Source: Niallia circulans
GTDB lineage: Bacteria; Bacillota; Bacilli; Bacillales; Cytobacillaceae
Reading direction: 5' to 3'
NCBI RefSeq assembly: GCF_007273535.1
Contig: NZ_RIBP01000004.1
Span: 3,324,001 to 3,388,000 of the forward strand
Length of the DNA stretch: 64,000 nucleotides
The position numbers and the translations under genes are program-made. Numbering within the stretch: the first letter of the stretch is position 1; the number at the start of each line of letters is the position of its first letter. Positions 15,870-26,014 of this stretch are shown in pieces. Below the pieces are notes generated by a model that ran no database searches, was not told where the DNA came from, and saw nothing but the letters and a program-made list of their open reading frames with translations.

Positions 15870-16451
15870 ATGCATATTTCAGAGAAAAAAATAGATGATT
15901 GGGAGCAACGGGCAAACAAGGTCCTTTCACATTTTAGTTATCAACATACAGATGAAATTGATTTATATGATATCTGTTGGAGATATGGCATTGTTATTAA
16001 GCCCCTTGATCAGAACTATTTAGCAGACACCGAAGAATATACCTCTATTAAACATTTAAAATCATTTTCTATTCCAAAGAAAAGTGGTCGTCGTGGCACA
16101 ATCTACATTGTCCCCCACTTAGATCCAATTGAAAAAAGAATGCTGTTAGCAGAAGAATTTTGCCATATCTACTCCCATTACTCTTCTCAGCTAATGTCGG
16201 ACAATCTAACATTAGATAAGCAAGAAAGCCAGGCAAAGAGAATGGCAGCATATCTACTCATGCCCCACCGCTTCCTAAAAGACATCTATAGAACTGCAGT
16301 CAATGAACCAGTATTAATAAGCGATATTGCCGATTACTTTCTTGTGACAGAAGAATTTGCACACTATCGATTGTCATTGATTTATAACCATAAGGTGGAT
16401 GGGTTTGTACAAATTCGTGAAAGATTGTGGAGTTTAGAAATGTTGAATTAA
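15870..16451 (+). CDS. ImmA/IrrE-like protein with altered metal site
   Basis: ImmA-type proteins are zinc metallopeptidases that cleave the adjacent phage or ICE repressor. The 193-residue product has the family layout, including ESQAKRMAAYLLMP after the metal site. The canonical HExxH, however, reads EEFCH in LLAEEFCHIYSHY, so the first zinc ligand His is Glu. It may be inactive, may use Glu as ligand, or may be a subfamily variant. I chose the second ATG (15870), because GAGGT stands 7 bases upstream. The gene follows the repressor and precedes the TIR gene. Confidence 0.8.
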   Translation: MHISEKKIDDWEQRANKVLSHFSYQHTDEIDLYDICWRYGIVIKPLDQNYLADTEEYTSIKHLKSFSIPKKSGRRGTIYIVPHLDPIEKRMLLAEEFCHIYSHYSSQLMSDNLTLDKQESQAKRMAAYLLMPHRFLKDIYRTAVNEPVLISDIADYFLVTEEFAHYRLSLIYNHKVDGFVQIRERLWSLEMLN

Positions 16452-16474
16452 AATCTGGAAGGAGAATAAGACAC

Positions 16475-17386
16475 ATGTCGATAACCACTTACAGGAATAA
16501 TGTCAAAAGATCTAAAGAAAAATTAATTAATTTAAGAAAAAAATTAGTAAAAGAGCAAGACGCTGAAGGTAAGGCTACAAAGGAAGTTATTAGTATACAA
16601 AAGTCACTTAAAACAACTAAATCATCATCCACTATAAAAACTAAGTTAACCAAGCTAGATAGATTAAACACAACTATTCATAAAGCACGTGATGAACAAA
16701 GAAAAATTAATAAAAACATATCAGATGAAGAAAAACGTCTATTAAGATACGAAGAACAATTATTTAAAGAAGAACAAAGAGAGCTTAAAAAATCAATGTC
16801 TGAAATTAATAAATATAATCATGAAAGAGATAATTATCAAACAGAATTGTTCGAAGAATTAGATAGATATAAAAATGCTATCTCTCTCCATACAAAAGAA
16901 TTACAAGAGAATACGTCAATAGAAGAACAATTTGACGTATTCATATCCCATGCTAGTGACGATAAAGAAGAATTTGTAAAGCCTCTTGCTGAATTGTTAG
17001 TAGAGTCTGGTCTATCTGTTTGGTATGACGAGTACAAACTTACTTGGGGCAAATCTAATAGACAAACTATAGATAACGGGTTAGCAAAATGTCGATTTGG
17101 CATTGTCGTTTTATCAGAATCATTTTTCAAAAAAGGATGGACTAATTACGAACTAAATGGCTTAGTGACAAGAATGGTAACTGAAGGAAGAGACTTAATA
17201 TTACCTATCTGGCATCGAGTCGGATTTGACGAAGTAAAGGAGTATAGTTCTTCTTTAGCTGATATATCCGCACTTAGAACTGATAATCTAAATATTGAAG
17301 AAATTAGAGATATATTAGTAGAAATGCTTGTTCCTGAATTTGAAGAAACATATATTGAACAAGAAGAAGTAAATAAATTAATTTAG
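16475..17386 (+). CDS. Coiled-coil TIR-domain protein, probable phage defence effector
   Basis: The 303-residue protein has a long charged coiled coil (residues about 1-150) and a C-terminal TIR domain beginning FDVFISHASDDKEEF near residue 152. The TIR hallmarks are present: VWYDEYKLTWGKS, a hydrophobic IVVLSESFFKKGWTNYEL block and the glutamate of NYEL (residue 226), which in bacterial TIR NADases is catalytic. In bacteria such domains consume NAD or make NAD-derived signals during phage infection. No Thoeris ThsA, CBASS or other partner gene is adjacent. The ATG at 16475 has AAGGAG upstream. It is expressed from the lysogenic side, between the ImmA-like gene and the integrase, a usual place for superinfection-exclusion cargo. 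Confidence 0.85.
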   Translation: MSITTYRNNVKRSKEKLINLRKKLVKEQDAEGKATKEVISIQKSLKTTKSSSTIKTKLTKLDRLNTTIHKARDEQRKINKNISDEEKRLLRYEEQLFKEEQRELKKSMSEINKYNHERDNYQTELFEELDRYKNAISLHTKELQENTSIEEQFDVFISHASDDKEEFVKPLAELLVESGLSVWYDEYKLTWGKSNRQTIDNGLAKCRFGIVVLSESFFKKGWTNYELNGLVTRMVTEGRDLILPIWHRVGFDEVKEYSSSLADISALRTDNLNIEEIRDILVEMLVPEFEETYIEQEEVNKLI

Positions 17387-17425
17387 TCATCCCTACTGGA
17401 AATTTTTAGCGTGTACCAGAATTAA

Positions 17426-17467
17426 CCCTTGTTAAAAGAACTGCTCTTTTACTAGGGCTTTTTTTTA
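17426..17467 (+). terminator. Terminator after the TIR gene
   Basis: A 13-14-bp stem (17426-17439 with 17445-17457, two imperfections) is followed by a run of eight T residues. It separates the lysogeny operon from the integrase promoter. Confidence 0.8.
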
Positions 17468-17468
17468 C

Positions 17469-17500
17469 TTTACAAACAGAACATTTGTTCTTATTATAAT
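17469..17500 (+). promoter_or_regulatory. Integrase promoter with LexA (SOS) box
   Basis: TTTACA (17469-17474) and TATTAT (17492-17497) are separated by 17 bases. Between them lies GAACATTTGTTC (17479-17490), a perfect match to the Bacillus LexA core GAAC-N4-GTTC. LexA bound there would block the promoter until DNA damage. Confidence 0.7.
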
Positions 17501-17580
17501 AAAGTACCAATTTCTCTATTCATATGTTCCGCGAGACTCTTTAGCATTTTACTTATCAATTATTCAAGGTGGTGAAAAAA

Positions 17581-18690
17581 TTGGCTAGTTTCAGAAAACG
17601 TGGTTCCACATGGGAATACAGAATAAGATTTACTGATCCACAAACTGGAAAAAGAAAAGAAAAAGTTAAAGCTGGTTTCAAAACAAAAAAAGAAGCCCAA
17701 ATTGTTGCTGCTCAAATAGAGCAAGAAATTTTCCTAGGTAATAACCCTATTCTAAAAAAAAATGAATTTAGTGTGAAAGATTGGCTTGAAGAATGGTTAA
17801 AAATCTATGGCGGAATGTGCCATGAAAGTACTCTTATAGCAAGAAAAAATTATATTAACAAATCAATTATCCCTGAAATAGGATTCTACCAGCTGAACCA
17901 GTTAAAAAGAGTAGAATATCAGAAATTCATTAATCAATTAAGTGAAAGGTATGCTAAAAAGACAGTACAAACTATACATTCAATCTTTTGTACAGCTATT
18001 AATAAGGCAGTAGAGTTAGAATACATCCAGTTTAATAAATTTCAGAATATCCAGATACAAAAAGATCATAGTATTGAAAAGAGAAACTATCTAACTAGAG
18101 ATGAAGTTAGTCGTTTTTTAATAACAGCAAAAAATTGCCCTAATCATCATTATCTAATTGCCTCCCTTCTTTTAAGAACTGGTATTAGGAAAGGTGAATT
18201 ATTAGGGCTATTATGGGAAGATGTAAATTTGAAAGAAAAAACAATTAGCATCACTAAATCAAGGAGTAACTATGGGGTTAAGGAGCCTAAAACTCCCTCT
18301 AGTTATAGAACCATTTCAATCGATAATACCTTAGTGGAAGAAATCAAGGAGTATCAAACTTGGCAGGAAAAGAATAAAGAAAAACATGGTATTAATTACG
18401 TGCAAACTAATTATGTCATAACAACGTGGAATGGCACTCCAATGGGAACATTTGGAGTTAACAAAGTAATTAGCACAATTGTAGATAAAGCAAATTTACC
18501 GAAAATTAGCCCACATGGATTGCGCCATACCCATGCTATTATGATGTTAGAGAGTGGCAACGATATAAAAATAGTGAGTGACCGCCTTGGCCACTCATCC
18601 TTAAATATTACAACAGATGTCTACCTACATATTACGAAAAAACATGAAAAAGAAAGTATTTTACGACTTGAATCCTACCTTAAAGATTAA
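17581..18690 (+). CDS. int: Prophage integrase (tyrosine recombinase)
   Basis: The 369-residue protein has the three domains of a phage integrase. The N-terminal arm-binding domain is SFRKRGSTWEYRIRFTDPQT; the SAM-like core-binding domain spans about 65-150; the catalytic domain runs to the end. Catalytic residues visible are Arg in LLRTGIRKGELLGL, HGLRH (H-x-x-R), LGHSS and Tyr in DVYLHIT. I chose TTG at 17581, with AAGGTGGTG 6 bases upstream, over GTG at 17569, because the product then begins like typical integrases (MASFRKRG). It lies last in the prophage, next to the attachment site. Confidence 0.92.
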   Translation: MASFRKRGSTWEYRIRFTDPQTGKRKEKVKAGFKTKKEAQIVAAQIEQEIFLGNNPILKKNEFSVKDWLEEWLKIYGGMCHESTLIARKNYINKSIIPEIGFYQLNQLKRVEYQKFINQLSERYAKKTVQTIHSIFCTAINKAVELEYIQFNKFQNIQIQKDHSIEKRNYLTRDEVSRFLITAKNCPNHHYLIASLLLRTGIRKGELLGLLWEDVNLKEKTISITKSRSNYGVKEPKTPSSYRTISIDNTLVEEIKEYQTWQEKNKEKHGINYVQTNYVITTWNGTPMGTFGVNKVISTIVDKANLPKISPHGLRHTHAIMMLESGNDIKIVSDRLGHSSLNITTDVYLHITKKHEKESILRLESYLKD

Positions 18691-18741
18691 AATATGGGGG
18701 CAAATTGGGGGCAAATCAATATTCACCCCCGTAAAACCCCG
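18691..18741. other. Probable right attachment region with tandem arm-type repeats
   Basis: Two adjacent perfect copies of TGGGGGCAAAT (18695-18705 and 18706-18716) follow the integrase stop. The mutL stop codon begins at 18742. Integrases of this group often have such repeats as arm-type sites beside the core, so the crossover core is expected in or next to the end of mutL. The matching left site is outside the window. Confidence 0.6.
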
Positions 18742-20637
18742 CTACATCACGCGCTTAAACATCTTCTCCATCTCATAAGAAGAATAATGCACAATAATCG
18801 GACGGCCATGAGGGCATGTAAATGGGTCTGATGTGTGGCGCAGCTCTTCAAGCAAGCTTTCGATTTCGTCATTGCGAAGGTGGCGATTTGCTTTTATGGA
18901 CCCTTTACAGCTCATCATGATGGCTGCTTCTTCACGCAGCAGCTTGATGTCGACCTTTTTCATTGATAGGACTTGTTCGATCATTTCTTCGATTGTTTCT
19001 GTTTCTTCGTCCTTTGGGAACCATTGTGGATGGGAGCGGACGAGATAGCTTTGTTGGCCGAATGGTTCAAGGAAGACGCCGACCTTTTCGAGCTCTGCTT
19101 TGTTTTCTTCGATTTTCATCCATTCGTCTAATGAATATTCCAGCGTTAACGGAATTAGCAGCTCCTGAAGCTCGTTATGAACCTCGCCGACCTTATCTCG
19201 GTAAAACTCATATTTAATTCGTTCCTGGGCGGCATGCTGGTCGATAATATACAAACCTCTTTCGTTTTGCGCGAAGATATACGTGCCATGCATTTGCCCA
19301 ATTGGGTATAATGGCGGGACACGGTTTTCTGCGGCTACATCCTCGAGCACTTCCTCTTCCCATGTCTCCTCATTTTGTTCTGCTTCTGGCCCTGGCATTT
19401 GTGCGTAATTATCCGGACTATTGAAAATTTGAATAGCCGGCTCATTTCGTACAAACACTTCAGGCTCCTCTGTCACTGCAGGCACAGCTACGTCGTCAAA
19501 TATCGGCGGCTCTTTCGTAAATGCTGGGAAAGCAAAGGACTGTGCCGTTTGTGATACCTCTTGTCTGGCTTCTTTCACTTGATCAAAGGATAGAAATGTT
19601 TGTTCATCCTTGGGTGCTTTTGCTTTTTCGCGGATAAAGCCAGCCGGAATCAATTCCTTCTTCTTGAAAGCTGCTTTTATGCTTTCACTCACCAATTCAT
19701 TTAACTCCTGCTCCTTGCTGAAGCGAACCTCCATTTTAGATGGGTGAACATTGACATCGACAAGCATCGGGTCCATTTCCACATTTAAGAGCACGATCGG
19801 GAACCTGCCGATTGGCAGCAATGTGTGGTAGCCATCTTGAATACTGCGAACAAGCGAGTAGTTCTTTATGAACCTGCCATTAATCATTGTTGAGATATAA
19901 TTGCGCGAGGCTCTTGTGATTTCCGGCAATGCCATGAATCCTGTTAAAGTAAAGTCCAATGATTTCCCTGTGATTGGAATCATTTTTTTGGCGATATTTA
20001 AGCCATAAATACTAGCTAAAACCTGTCTCACATCGCCATTTCCGTTCGTATGAAGGAGCTTTCTGTCATTATGGATGAGTCGAAAGCTGATTTCAGGATG
20101 TGATAATGCGAGCCTGTTGACAATGTCCGTTATATTGCCGAGCTCTGTATGAATGGACTTCATATATTTCAGCCGCGCAGGTGTATTAAAGAACAAATTG
20201 GACACAGTGATTTCTGTTCCTTTTCGGCTCGGGGCGCTTTCGTGTTTCTTTAAGTGTCCGCCTTCAAGTTCAACCGTTGTTCCCTTTTCACCAGTTGATG
20301 TAGTCAGCTGCACATGGGAGACAGAGGCGATACTTGGCAGTGCCTCGCCTCTAAATCCTAGTGTGCGGATACGAAACAGATCATTTTCGTCCTTAATCTT
20401 GCTTGTCGCATGACGAGAAAAGGCTGTGAGTACATCCTCCTCGTCAATTCCTGCACCGTTATCGAGAATACGTATGCTTTGCAGTCCCGCTTCCTCAATA
20501 AAAATTTCGATATTTGTGCTTTTCGCATCAATGCTGTTTTCTACTAATTCTTTAACAACAGAGGCTGGCCTTTCAACTACTTCTCCTGCAGCAATTTTAT
20601 TGGAAAGTGCGTCATCCAGTTGAAATATCTTTGCCAT
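18742..20637 (-). CDS. mutL: DNA mismatch repair protein MutL
   Basis: The 631-residue protein couples mismatch recognition by MutS to strand incision. The N-terminal GHKL ATPase motifs are intact ([42 protein letters not shown]). The C-terminal endonuclease site [12 protein letters not shown] is at about 466, and CPHGRP is close to the C-terminus, so this is a nicking-type MutL. ATG at 20637 follows GAGGTGAGG; the longer frame is not needed. It is 27 bp downstream of mutS. The C-terminus ([10 protein letters not shown]) is of normal Bacillus type despite the adjacent prophage. Confidence 0.97.
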   Translation of the reverse strand: MAKIFQLDDALSNKIAAGEVVERPASVVKELVENSIDAKSTNIEIFIEEAGLQSIRILDNGAGIDEEDVLTAFSRHATSKIKDENDLFRIRTLGFRGEALPSIASVSHVQLTTSTGEKGTTVELEGGHLKKHESAPSRKGTEITVSNLFFNTPARLKYMKSIHTELGNITDIVNRLALSHPEISFRLIHNDRKLLHTNGNGDVRQVLASIYGLNIAKKMIPITGKSLDFTLTGFMALPEITRASRNYISTMINGRFIKNYSLVRSIQDGYHTLLPIGRFPIVLLNVEMDPMLVDVNVHPSKMEVRFSKEQELNELVSESIKAAFKKKELIPAGFIREKAKAPKDEQTFLSFDQVKEARQEVSQTAQSFAFPAFTKEPPIFDDVAVPAVTEEPEVFVRNEPAIQIFNSPDNYAQMPGPEAEQNEETWEEEVLEDVAAENRVPPLYPIGQMHGTYIFAQNERGLYIIDQHAAQERIKYEFYRDKVGEVHNELQELLIPLTLEYSLDEWMKIEENKAELEKVGVFLEPFGQQSYLVRSHPQWFPKDEETETIEEMIEQVLSMKKVDIKLLREEAAIMMSCKGSIKANRHLRNDEIESLLEELRHTSDPFTCPHGRPIIVHYSSYEMEKMFKRVM

Positions 20638-20664
20638 TTTCCTCACCTCTTCTTTTATTTGCAC

Positions 20665-23280
20665 TTAGTCATTTTTTATTTTTTTATGCAGCTCATACAG
20701 CGTATTTAAGGCTTGCATTGGTGTCATATCTAAAATGTCGATTGATTTAATCTTTTGCAGAATTTGTTTTTCCTTACCTGCCAATGGCTTAGCCGCTGGT
20801 GTTTTACCTTCATCAAAGAACGACAGCTGGGCATCTGACTCCACCTCGACAATCGGTGCGTTCTCCTTCACTATTGCTCTCTGCTTGGCCACGTGCTTGT
20901 GTTCCTCTTTTTGCTCAAGGGATGTAAGCAGCTCTTGTGCTCTGTCAATCAGTTCTTTAGGCAGCTCTGCCAATTGCGCAACATGAATTCCGTAACTTTT
21001 GTCTGCCGCGCCTTCTTTAATTTTATGAAGGAATACAACCTTGCCGTTTTGCTCCATTGCGCTGACATGGACGTTTTTAAGGCGGCCAAGCTCTTCATCT
21101 AAAACAGTCAGCTCGTGATAGTGGGTGGAGAATAATGTTTTCGCGCCAACAATGTCATGGATATGCTCAATAATTGCCTGAGCAAGGGCCATTCCATCAT
21201 ATGTGCTTGTCCCTCTTCCAATTTCATCAAACAAGATAAGACTGTCCTTTGTCGCATGAAGAAGGGCATTTCGTGCCTCCAGCATCTCTACCATAAAGGT
21301 GCTTTGTCCAGAAATCAAATCATCTGCCGCACCGATTCTTGTAAAGACCTGGTCGAAAATTGGCAAAGTTGCTTCCTCTGCCGGCACATAGCAGCCGATT
21401 TGAGCAAGGATGCTAGTTAGTGCGACCTGCCTCATATACGTACTTTTACCGGACATATTTGGACCAGTTATAAGCAGCAGCTCTCTATCTCTGTCCATTA
21501 AACAGCCATTGGCAACATAGCTTTGAGAGTTCATGACCTTTTCCACTACAGGATGGCGTCCATTTTGGATAGAAAGTATCCTTTCAGACGAAAAGGCTGG
21601 TTTAACATAACGGCGCTCCTCACTAACCGTTGCAAAGCACTGAAGCACATCAAGCGCACTGACTGTTTTGGCTAGAATCTGCAGTCTTGGAATAAAGTCT
21701 TTAACCGTTTCGCGAATGATGGTGAAAATATCATATTCTAACTCGACGATTTTTTCTTCTGCCTGCAGAATAAGGCTTTCCTTCTCCTTCAACTCAGGCG
21801 TAATATAGCGTTCAGCATTCGCTAATGTTTGCTTCCGTTCATATTGGCCTTCCTCAAGTAAATGAACATTTGCTCTTGTTACTTCAATATAGTAGCCAAA
21901 TATACGGTTATAGCCAATTTTCAGCGATTTTATGCCTGTTTTTTCCCGTTCTTGTCTCTCAAGCTGAGCAATCCAGGTTTTTCCGTTACGGCTCGCATCA
22001 CGGTACCTGTCCAGCTCTTCATTATAGCCGTCTAAGATGATATTGCCTTCCTTAACAGACAAAGGCGGATTTTCCACAATCGCAGTTTCAAGTAAGTCTG
22101 TCACCTCTTCACACGGATCCAATTCGAGTGCGAGTCTGCTTGCCTCATCTGTTCCAAGCTGTGCTATTAGCTCTTGGATTGCTGGAACTTGCTGCAGTGA
22201 TTTTTTTAATTGCACAAGATCACGGGCATTGACGTTACCGAAAGCAACACGACCAGCAAGTCTTTCGAGGTCATACACTTCCTTCAGCTTTTCACGAAGA
22301 TCCATTCTTTCAAAATAATGGCTTATCATCGTCTCAACCATATTTTGCCTTTCAGCAATTTTCTCCTTGTTTAACAGAGGACGGTCGATCCATTGCTTTA
22401 ATAGCCTGCCTCCCATTGCTGTTTTTGTTTCATCTAACAGCCACAGTAAAGAGCCTTTTTTCCCTTTTGAGCGAATCGTCTCCGTCAGCTCTAAATTTCG
22501 TTTCGAGAAATAATCGATTTTCATAAAGTCATCAATGACATAAACAGCAACAGGCTGTAAATGATCAAGATTTCTTTTTTGCGTTCTGTAAAGGTAAGCA
22601 AACAATCTTCCTATAACAAGGCGCAGCTCTTCATCGAGCACATCTGCTAACAAGGCTGCATATTGCTCTAGCCCTTGCGCGTCCTTTTCATAGGAAACAG
22701 TCAATGCTGTCCGCTCCTGCAGACGCTTTTTGCTCTCTTCCGGGAAATCAGGGCTAATGATCACCTCTTTAGCTCCTGATAAAGACAGTTCATTCAAAGT
22801 GGATTCAAACCCGAGCGTTTTCGTTGCTTTGCATTCTCCTGTAGATAGGTCACTATAGGCAAATCCATATGAGTTGTTACCCAATATGGTAATTGTAGCA
22901 ATATAGTTATTTTCCTTATCGGAAAGGTTTCTTCCTTCCATCATCGTTCCAGGGGTAATCAGCTGAACGACTTCTCTGCGGACAACTCCCTTTGCCTGCT
23001 TCGGGTCCTCTGTCTGTTCACAGATTGCCACCTTGTAGCCGCGCTCAACAAGCTGCTCAATATAGTTCTTCGCAGAATGGTGGGGAACACCGCACATCGG
23101 AATTCGTTCACTTCCCCCGCCTTCTCTGCTCGTTAGCGTGATTTCTAATTCCTGTGATGCTTTTATTGCATCATCAAAGAACATTTCGTAAAAATCGCCT
23201 AAACGAAAAAATAAAAAGGCATCCTGATAATCTGCCTTTACTTGTAAGTATTGTTGTATCATGGGCGTATACGTCGTCAT
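20665..23280 (-). CDS. mutS: DNA mismatch repair protein MutS
   Basis: The 871-residue mismatch-binding ATPase starts at the ATG after GGAGG (23280). The N-terminal mismatch-binding motif is present ([14 protein letters not shown]). The Walker A segment [20 protein letters not shown] lies at about 603-620. [19 protein letters not shown] is the Walker B/signature region. A C-terminal beta-clamp-type motif (QLSFFDEG) is also visible. It is the first gene of the mutS-mutL unit and lies downstream of cotE, the same order as in B. subtilis. Confidence 0.97.
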   Translation of the reverse strand: MTTYTPMIQQYLQVKADYQDAFLFFRLGDFYEMFFDDAIKASQELEITLTSREGGGSERIPMCGVPHHSAKNYIEQLVERGYKVAICEQTEDPKQAKGVVRREVVQLITPGTMMEGRNLSDKENNYIATITILGNNSYGFAYSDLSTGECKATKTLGFESTLNELSLSGAKEVIISPDFPEESKKRLQERTALTVSYEKDAQGLEQYAALLADVLDEELRLVIGRLFAYLYRTQKRNLDHLQPVAVYVIDDFMKIDYFSKRNLELTETIRSKGKKGSLLWLLDETKTAMGGRLLKQWIDRPLLNKEKIAERQNMVETMISHYFERMDLREKLKEVYDLERLAGRVAFGNVNARDLVQLKKSLQQVPAIQELIAQLGTDEASRLALELDPCEEVTDLLETAIVENPPLSVKEGNIILDGYNEELDRYRDASRNGKTWIAQLERQEREKTGIKSLKIGYNRIFGYYIEVTRANVHLLEEGQYERKQTLANAERYITPELKEKESLILQAEEKIVELEYDIFTIIRETVKDFIPRLQILAKTVSALDVLQCFATVSEERRYVKPAFSSERILSIQNGRHPVVEKVMNSQSYVANGCLMDRDRELLLITGPNMSGKSTYMRQVALTSILAQIGCYVPAEEATLPIFDQVFTRIGAADDLISGQSTFMVEMLEARNALLHATKDSLILFDEIGRGTSTYDGMALAQAIIEHIHDIVGAKTLFSTHYHELTVLDEELGRLKNVHVSAMEQNGKVVFLHKIKEGAADKSYGIHVAQLAELPKELIDRAQELLTSLEQKEEHKHVAKQRAIVKENAPIVEVESDAQLSFFDEGKTPAAKPLAGKEKQILQKIKSIDILDMTPMQALNTLYELHKKIKND

Positions 23281-23371
23281 AAAATCCTCCAAAAGCATAA
23301 CTCATTTTCAATTTATTATTCTACCATTATAGCATAATGGACCAGTATGTATCAGGTGGTTCCTTCTGCCA

Positions 23372-23404
23372 GAAAAAAATGGTTTGCAGGCATCCGCAAA
23401 CCAT
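23372..23404 (-). terminator. Minus-strand terminator between cotE and mutS
   Basis: ATGGTTTGC and GCAAACCAT form a perfect 9-bp stem, followed on the minus strand by seven T residues. Confidence 0.8.
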
Positions 23405-23415
23405 CTCCTATATGT

Positions 23416-23450
23416 GAAAAAATAAGAACTAGGATGTCACTCCTAGTTCT
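23416..23450 (-). terminator. cotE terminator
   Basis: AGAACTAGG and CCTAGTTCT form a perfect 9-bp stem at the cotE stop codon, followed on the minus strand by a T-rich run. With the hairpin at 23372 it gives two terminators in tandem. Confidence 0.8.
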
Positions 23451-23997
23451 ATTCTTCTTCAGATCCTACAAGGAAATCAGGATTCAAATCCTCAAACTCT
23501 TCATCCTCAACATCCAAGCCCCATACATCATCGCCATCGTGTTCTTTGTGCTCAGGGAATACTTCTACAACTATCTTTGTTTCCCCGATAACTTCCACTA
23601 GGAATTCTCTTTCAACATGGACGATGATTTTGTTGCCATTTGGTGAAATGACTGCTTCAATGCAGTTTGGCTGTTGAAGAACTCGTGCAATTACATCGTG
23701 ATCATCAAGGCAATCAGGATCACGGTATTTCAATTTCACGGTATCTGTATATTCAACTCGTTCTGTCACGACTTCTGTTTGTGTGTTGTCGTTATAGGAA
23801 TACCAAACGTTGATATCGTAGTAGCCGCAAATCTCTACTGTCTTTCCAATCTTTTCCGCTTCGTACGTATGGTTGATGATCCAGCACCCTAAAATGCTGG
23901 AAGGGCTGTTGTCTGGGCAGATCGTATGGTTGGATTTTGTAAATTTACGTCCTTTCGCAACGACTGCCTTTGTAATAATCTCTCTATATTCTCCCAT
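23449..23997 (-). CDS. cotE: Outer spore coat morphogenetic protein CotE
   Basis: CotE directs assembly of the outer coat layer of the spore. The 182-residue product matches the family along its length: [20 protein letters not shown] at the start, [11 protein letters not shown] in the middle and a very acidic C-terminal tail ([15 protein letters not shown]). I chose the ATG at 23997 (MGEYREII), which fits the known N-terminus; the longer frame to 24018 adds residues not found in the family. GAGGAGG lies upstream. This gene is strong evidence for an endospore former. Confidence 0.96.
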   Translation of the reverse strand: MGEYREIITKAVVAKGRKFTKSNHTICPDNSPSSILGCWIINHTYEAEKIGKTVEICGYYDINVWYSYNDNTQTEVVTERVEYTDTVKLKYRDPDCLDDHDVIARVLQQPNCIEAVISPNGNKIIVHVEREFLVEVIGETKIVVEVFPEHKEHDGDDVWGLDVEDEEFEDLNPDFLVGSEEE

Positions 23998-24254
23998 TTT
24001 CGAGCGAAACCTCCTCATTCATTTTCATTTCATCCTATGCGGGATAGGAGACTAGTGTGCGATAATTTTTGAAGCATACAAATTAAAGCTTAAGCCTAAT
24101 TCATTGTATGAAAATGACGGGCAAATGTGCCGAACTTAGCGAGATTTTCTAGACAAACAACATGAATTCTTCTTGAAGGCAATTAAGAACGATTTTAATC
24201 TTAGCCTGCTTGATAAACCGGCAATTTGTTTGCAGCAGCTTCTGGCACTCCTTC

Positions 24255-24701
24255 TTACAGGACTTGCGCTAACCGAATCATATCTCTACACTTAATGCCG
24301 TTTTCGATTATTTCGTCTTCATAATCTGCAAAAAAATCAAATTCCACCCCAACAATACGGAAACCGCATTTTTGATAAAAGGCAAGCTGGTCCACGCTCG
24401 AATTGCCTGTGCCAACCTCAATTTTCTTAAATCCCTCAAGCCTTGCCCTGCGAGTGGCATCCTTTACAAGCAGTTTCCCGATTCCTCTATTTTGCAGAGT
24501 GTCTTCCACTGCAATATTTACTAATTCTACTGTGCCTGGTTTTGTCGGCAGCAACACGTATACACCTTGTAATTTAGAATCATCCTCAGCAACATAACAA
24601 TTCCCTCTTCTTAAGTAATCATTTATATGCTCATGCGAAGGATCTGCTGACAAAAGCAGCTTTATAGGTGCAGTTTCTCCTAAAAGTTTGCGTATTTTCA
24701 T
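24255..24701 (-). CDS. GNAT family acetyltransferase
   Basis: A single GNAT domain of about 148 residues transfers an acetyl group from acetyl-CoA to an unknown substrate. The acetyl-CoA-binding segment is LQNRGIGKLLVKDATRRARL, preceded by VELVNIAVEDT; FYQKCGFRIVGVEFDF is the usual last strand pair. I chose ATG at 24701 (MKIRKLL), with GGGAG at a proper distance; the ATG six bases upstream is too close to it and the 183-residue frame is unlikely. It lies 118 bp downstream of a histidine phosphatase gene on the same strand. Confidence 0.85.
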   Translation of the reverse strand: MKIRKLLGETAPIKLLLSADPSHEHINDYLRRGNCYVAEDDSKLQGVYVLLPTKPGTVELVNIAVEDTLQNRGIGKLLVKDATRRARLEGFKKIEVGTGNSSVDQLAFYQKCGFRIVGVEFDFFADYEDEIIENGIKCRDMIRLAQVL

Positions 24702-24819
24702 TTCCATGCTCTCCCTTTCCAAGTACTTATGTACTTTAATTTTAAAGGAACCTCGTGATATAAAGCCCAAAAGTTTTTTGGACTTCGAAAAATAGAAGCA
24801 ATTCAAAAATCAAAGTTAT

Positions 24820-25386
24820 TTAAATTAAATGTTTCGTACAATTATAAAGATTACATTCCCATTTGCTGTTAATTAACTTTAATGAGGTTAGTGATGTATT
24901 TTTAAGGGATTGTTCGTACACAGCTTTTGGTGTCAATTCAAGTATGATGGCATTTAGCAGAGCACCATGACTGACTATCAAGGTGTTTTGTTCGACGGGT
25001 GCGATCTTCTCCTGTAAAAAGGATTGTGTGCGTGCTTTAACACTTGCGCTGCTTTCAATACCTAAATCCTGCTCACGCCAGTTCCTTCCCCATCTTGCTA
25101 TTCTTTCCGCTTCTGTCGTTCCTTCAATCAATCCGCCATTTGTTTCACGTAATCGTTCGTCTAATACTAATTTAATTTGCAGCTTGTTTGAGATAATTTC
25201 GGCTGTTTGCCTTGCTCGTGTTAAATCACTTGAATAAATAATTCCCCAATTGCCTGGACGAAGTCGTTCTGCAAGCAGCTTAGCGCCTTTAAGCCCTTCT
25301 TCGTCTAAAGGAATATCTGAGCTTCCTTGTGCTCTTCCCTCTTTATTCCAAGCCGTGCTTCCATGTCTTATTAAGCCTAATTCCAT
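24820..25386 (-). CDS. Histidine phosphatase family protein
   Basis: The 188-residue protein belongs to the phosphoglycerate mutase-like phosphatases. The phospho-acceptor motif LIRHGSTAWNKEGRAQG is at residues 4-20. YSSDLTRARQTAEII carries the second Arg, RETNGGLIEGTT the Glu, and LIVSHGALLNA the second catalytic His. The substrate is not evident. AAAGGGG precedes the ATG. Confidence 0.9.
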   Translation of the reverse strand: MELGLIRHGSTAWNKEGRAQGSSDIPLDEEGLKGAKLLAERLRPGNWGIIYSSDLTRARQTAEIISNKLQIKLVLDERLRETNGGLIEGTTEAERIARWGRNWREQDLGIESSASVKARTQSFLQEKIAPVEQNTLIVSHGALLNAIILELTPKAVYEQSLKNTSLTSLKLINSKWECNLYNCTKHLI

Positions 25387-25651
25387 TTGCTTTTCCCCTT
25401 TTCCTTTTAAAATTCAGCAACTACATGGCTCACAATTTCAAGAGCCCGTAATATCATTCATTACTCTGCTTTTCAAAGCAGAGTAGACCAGTCTTATTCA
25501 TTGCACCTTCCTTCCCTCCAAAATATTGTCTCCTTTAATTCGTCACAACGTTACATAACTCCTGTTAATCCCTCCAATAAAATGCCACATAAAAGGATAA
25601 AAATAGAAATATTTGTTCATTCTATACTTAGTAGAAAAAGGAGGAATTTAT

Positions 25652-26014
25652 GTGGAACAAACACTTTATGACAAAGTAGGCGGAGAAGCTGCGATTGCAA
25701 AGGTAGTTGATTATTTTTACAATGAGTTGGTATTAAAGGATGAGTCAGTTAGTCATTTTTTTGAGCACACAAATATGGAAAAACAGCGTAGCCACCAAAC
25801 AAAATTTATTAGTTTTGCATTAGGGGGGCCGAAGCAATATCCCGGTAAAGCCATGGCAAAAGCGCATGAGGGAATGAATATCCAGCCGGAGCATTTTCAG
25901 GCGATCGTTAAACACCTGCATGCAGCACTTGCACATGCAGGTGTTGGTGAACAGGATATCCAAACTGCCTTAGAGAAGGTCGGCACATTAAAGGATGATA
26001 TTCTTTACAAATAA
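25652..26014 (+). CDS. glbN: Group I truncated haemoglobin
   Basis: The 120-residue 2-on-2 globin binds haem and likely oxygen or nitric oxide. The start is GTG at 25652, after GGAGG. Group I features are LYDKVGGEAAIAKVVDYFY at the N-terminus, FFEHTNMEKQRSHQTKFISF with the phenylalanine-tyrosine distal region, and AHEGMNIQPEHFQAIVKHL with the proximal His (HF). It stands alone, with a strong terminator shared with the convergent DUF3231 gene. Confidence 0.92.
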   Translation: MEQTLYDKVGGEAAIAKVVDYFYNELVLKDESVSHFFEHTNMEKQRSHQTKFISFALGGPKQYPGKAMAKAHEGMNIQPEHFQAIVKHLHAALAHAGVGEQDIQTALEKVGTLKDDILYK

